Source: Synergistales bacterium (GTDB lineage Bacteria; Synergistota; Synergistia; Synergistales; Aminobacteriaceae). Taken from it: 14,497 bases of DNA. The position numbers and the translations under genes were made by a program. The first letter of the stretch is position 1. The number at the start of each line of letters is the position of its first letter. Location: the NCBI GenBank assembly GCA_025997955.1, contig BNVH01000083.1, positions 1-14,497 of the forward strand, read 5' to 3'. Below the pieces are notes generated by a model, which saw nothing but the letters and a program-made list of their open reading frames with translations, ran no database searches and was not told the origin of the DNA. Shown one piece after another: positions 14,229-14,497 of this stretch.

Positions 14229-14497
14229 TTGAGCGCAAAGTTCGTCATCCACGCCGCAGGTGACCGCAGCGGTTCGATGGGCGGACTTGAGAGCGACACC
14301 ATCGGAGGCTTCAACGCTATGCTCGCCAAACAGCAGGTCGAGCCTGGCGAAGCTCGCTTGACGACAGTGCTGTTCGACGACAGGTACGAAGTGCTTCACG
14401 ACCGCCTCGACCTAAAAGCCGTCAGCCCGATAAACAGCACGGAATACTATGTGCGCGGCTCTACTGCTCTACTTGACGCCATTGGCAGAACGATTCG
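14229..14497 (+). CDS. VWA-domain protein, 5' part only
   Basis: From 14262 the plus strand encodes a von Willebrand factor A fold: MIDAS motif DRSGSMGGLE, then DTIGGFNAML, LTTVLFDDRYE, and YYVRGSTALLDAIGRTI containing the MIDAS Thr. The frame runs off the right edge. It is the type found in stand-alone bacterial VWA proteins, with metal-dependent binding of a partner; its role here is unknown. There is no ATG before the MIDAS block. The frame opens after a TAA at 14172, with TTG codons at 14184 and 14229; the second is used here but has no convincing ribosome binding site. Residues HAAG stand between the first strand (KFVI) and the MIDAS Asp, where relatives usually go straight from strand to Asp. 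Confidence 0.75.
   Translation, partial: MSAKFVIHAAGDRSGSMGGLESDTIGGFNAMLAKQQVEPGEARLTTVLFDDRYEVLHDRLDLKAVSPINSTEYYVRGSTALLDAIGRTI

Noticed and set aside
14127..14399. A 90-codon minus-strand frame at the right end
   Set aside because: It is antisense to the VWA domain, whose MIDAS motif is unmistakable on the plus strand.

Overview
The window reads as a chromosomal segment of a motile anaerobic member of the Bacillota (Clostridia or Negativicutes). The phylum rests on strong GGAGG-type ribosome binding sites, a PhoP box of the TTNACA direct-repeat type, a Bacillota-style PhoR, a sigma-28 type flagellin promoter, and an Rpn-like nuclease of a kind common in gut and anaerobic Clostridia. Below phylum the sequence does not decide. 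Almost every gene is on the minus strand, so the biological reading order runs from right to left.

Right end (14497 to 13972): a von Willebrand factor A gene enters on the plus strand and runs off the edge. Beside it lies a short minus-strand remnant of a winged-helix protein C-terminus. The phosphate operon's control region follows, with an 11-bp periodic PhoP box, a -10 element inside a 9-bp inverted repeat, and a ribosome binding site.

Centre (13971 to 7437): a complete phosphate-starvation operon, pstS-pstC-pstA-pstB-phoU-phoP-phoR, tightly packed with three ATGA stop/start overlaps and closed by a rho-independent terminator whose stem contains the phoR stop codon. PstSCAB imports phosphate. 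PhoU links transporter state to the PhoR kinase. PhoR phosphorylates PhoP, which should act back on the box upstream of pstS. Two separate 14-bp perfect tandem duplications sit exactly on the pstS and phoU stop codons. The PstS signal peptide has Tyr where the lipobox Cys would be expected.

Left (7436 to 1): an intergenic region of about 370 bases holds a GC-rich palindrome and the flagellin promoter. It is followed by one 6.2-kb gene for a 2067-residue, cysteine-free giant flagellin with normal D0/D1 ends and about 1800 residues of surface-exposed insertion, partly built of tandem modules resembling the Flagellin_IN hook motif. Eight bases after its stop begins an Rpn-like PD-(D/E)XK gene, interrupted after 337 nt by the 5' part of a group II intron in the same orientation. 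The intron boundary is supported by a perfect 8-nt EBS1/IBS1 match, and the intron's maturase would start just beyond the left edge.

The most unusual object is the giant flagellin. I found no CRISPR, tRNA, rRNA or recognisable defence island.
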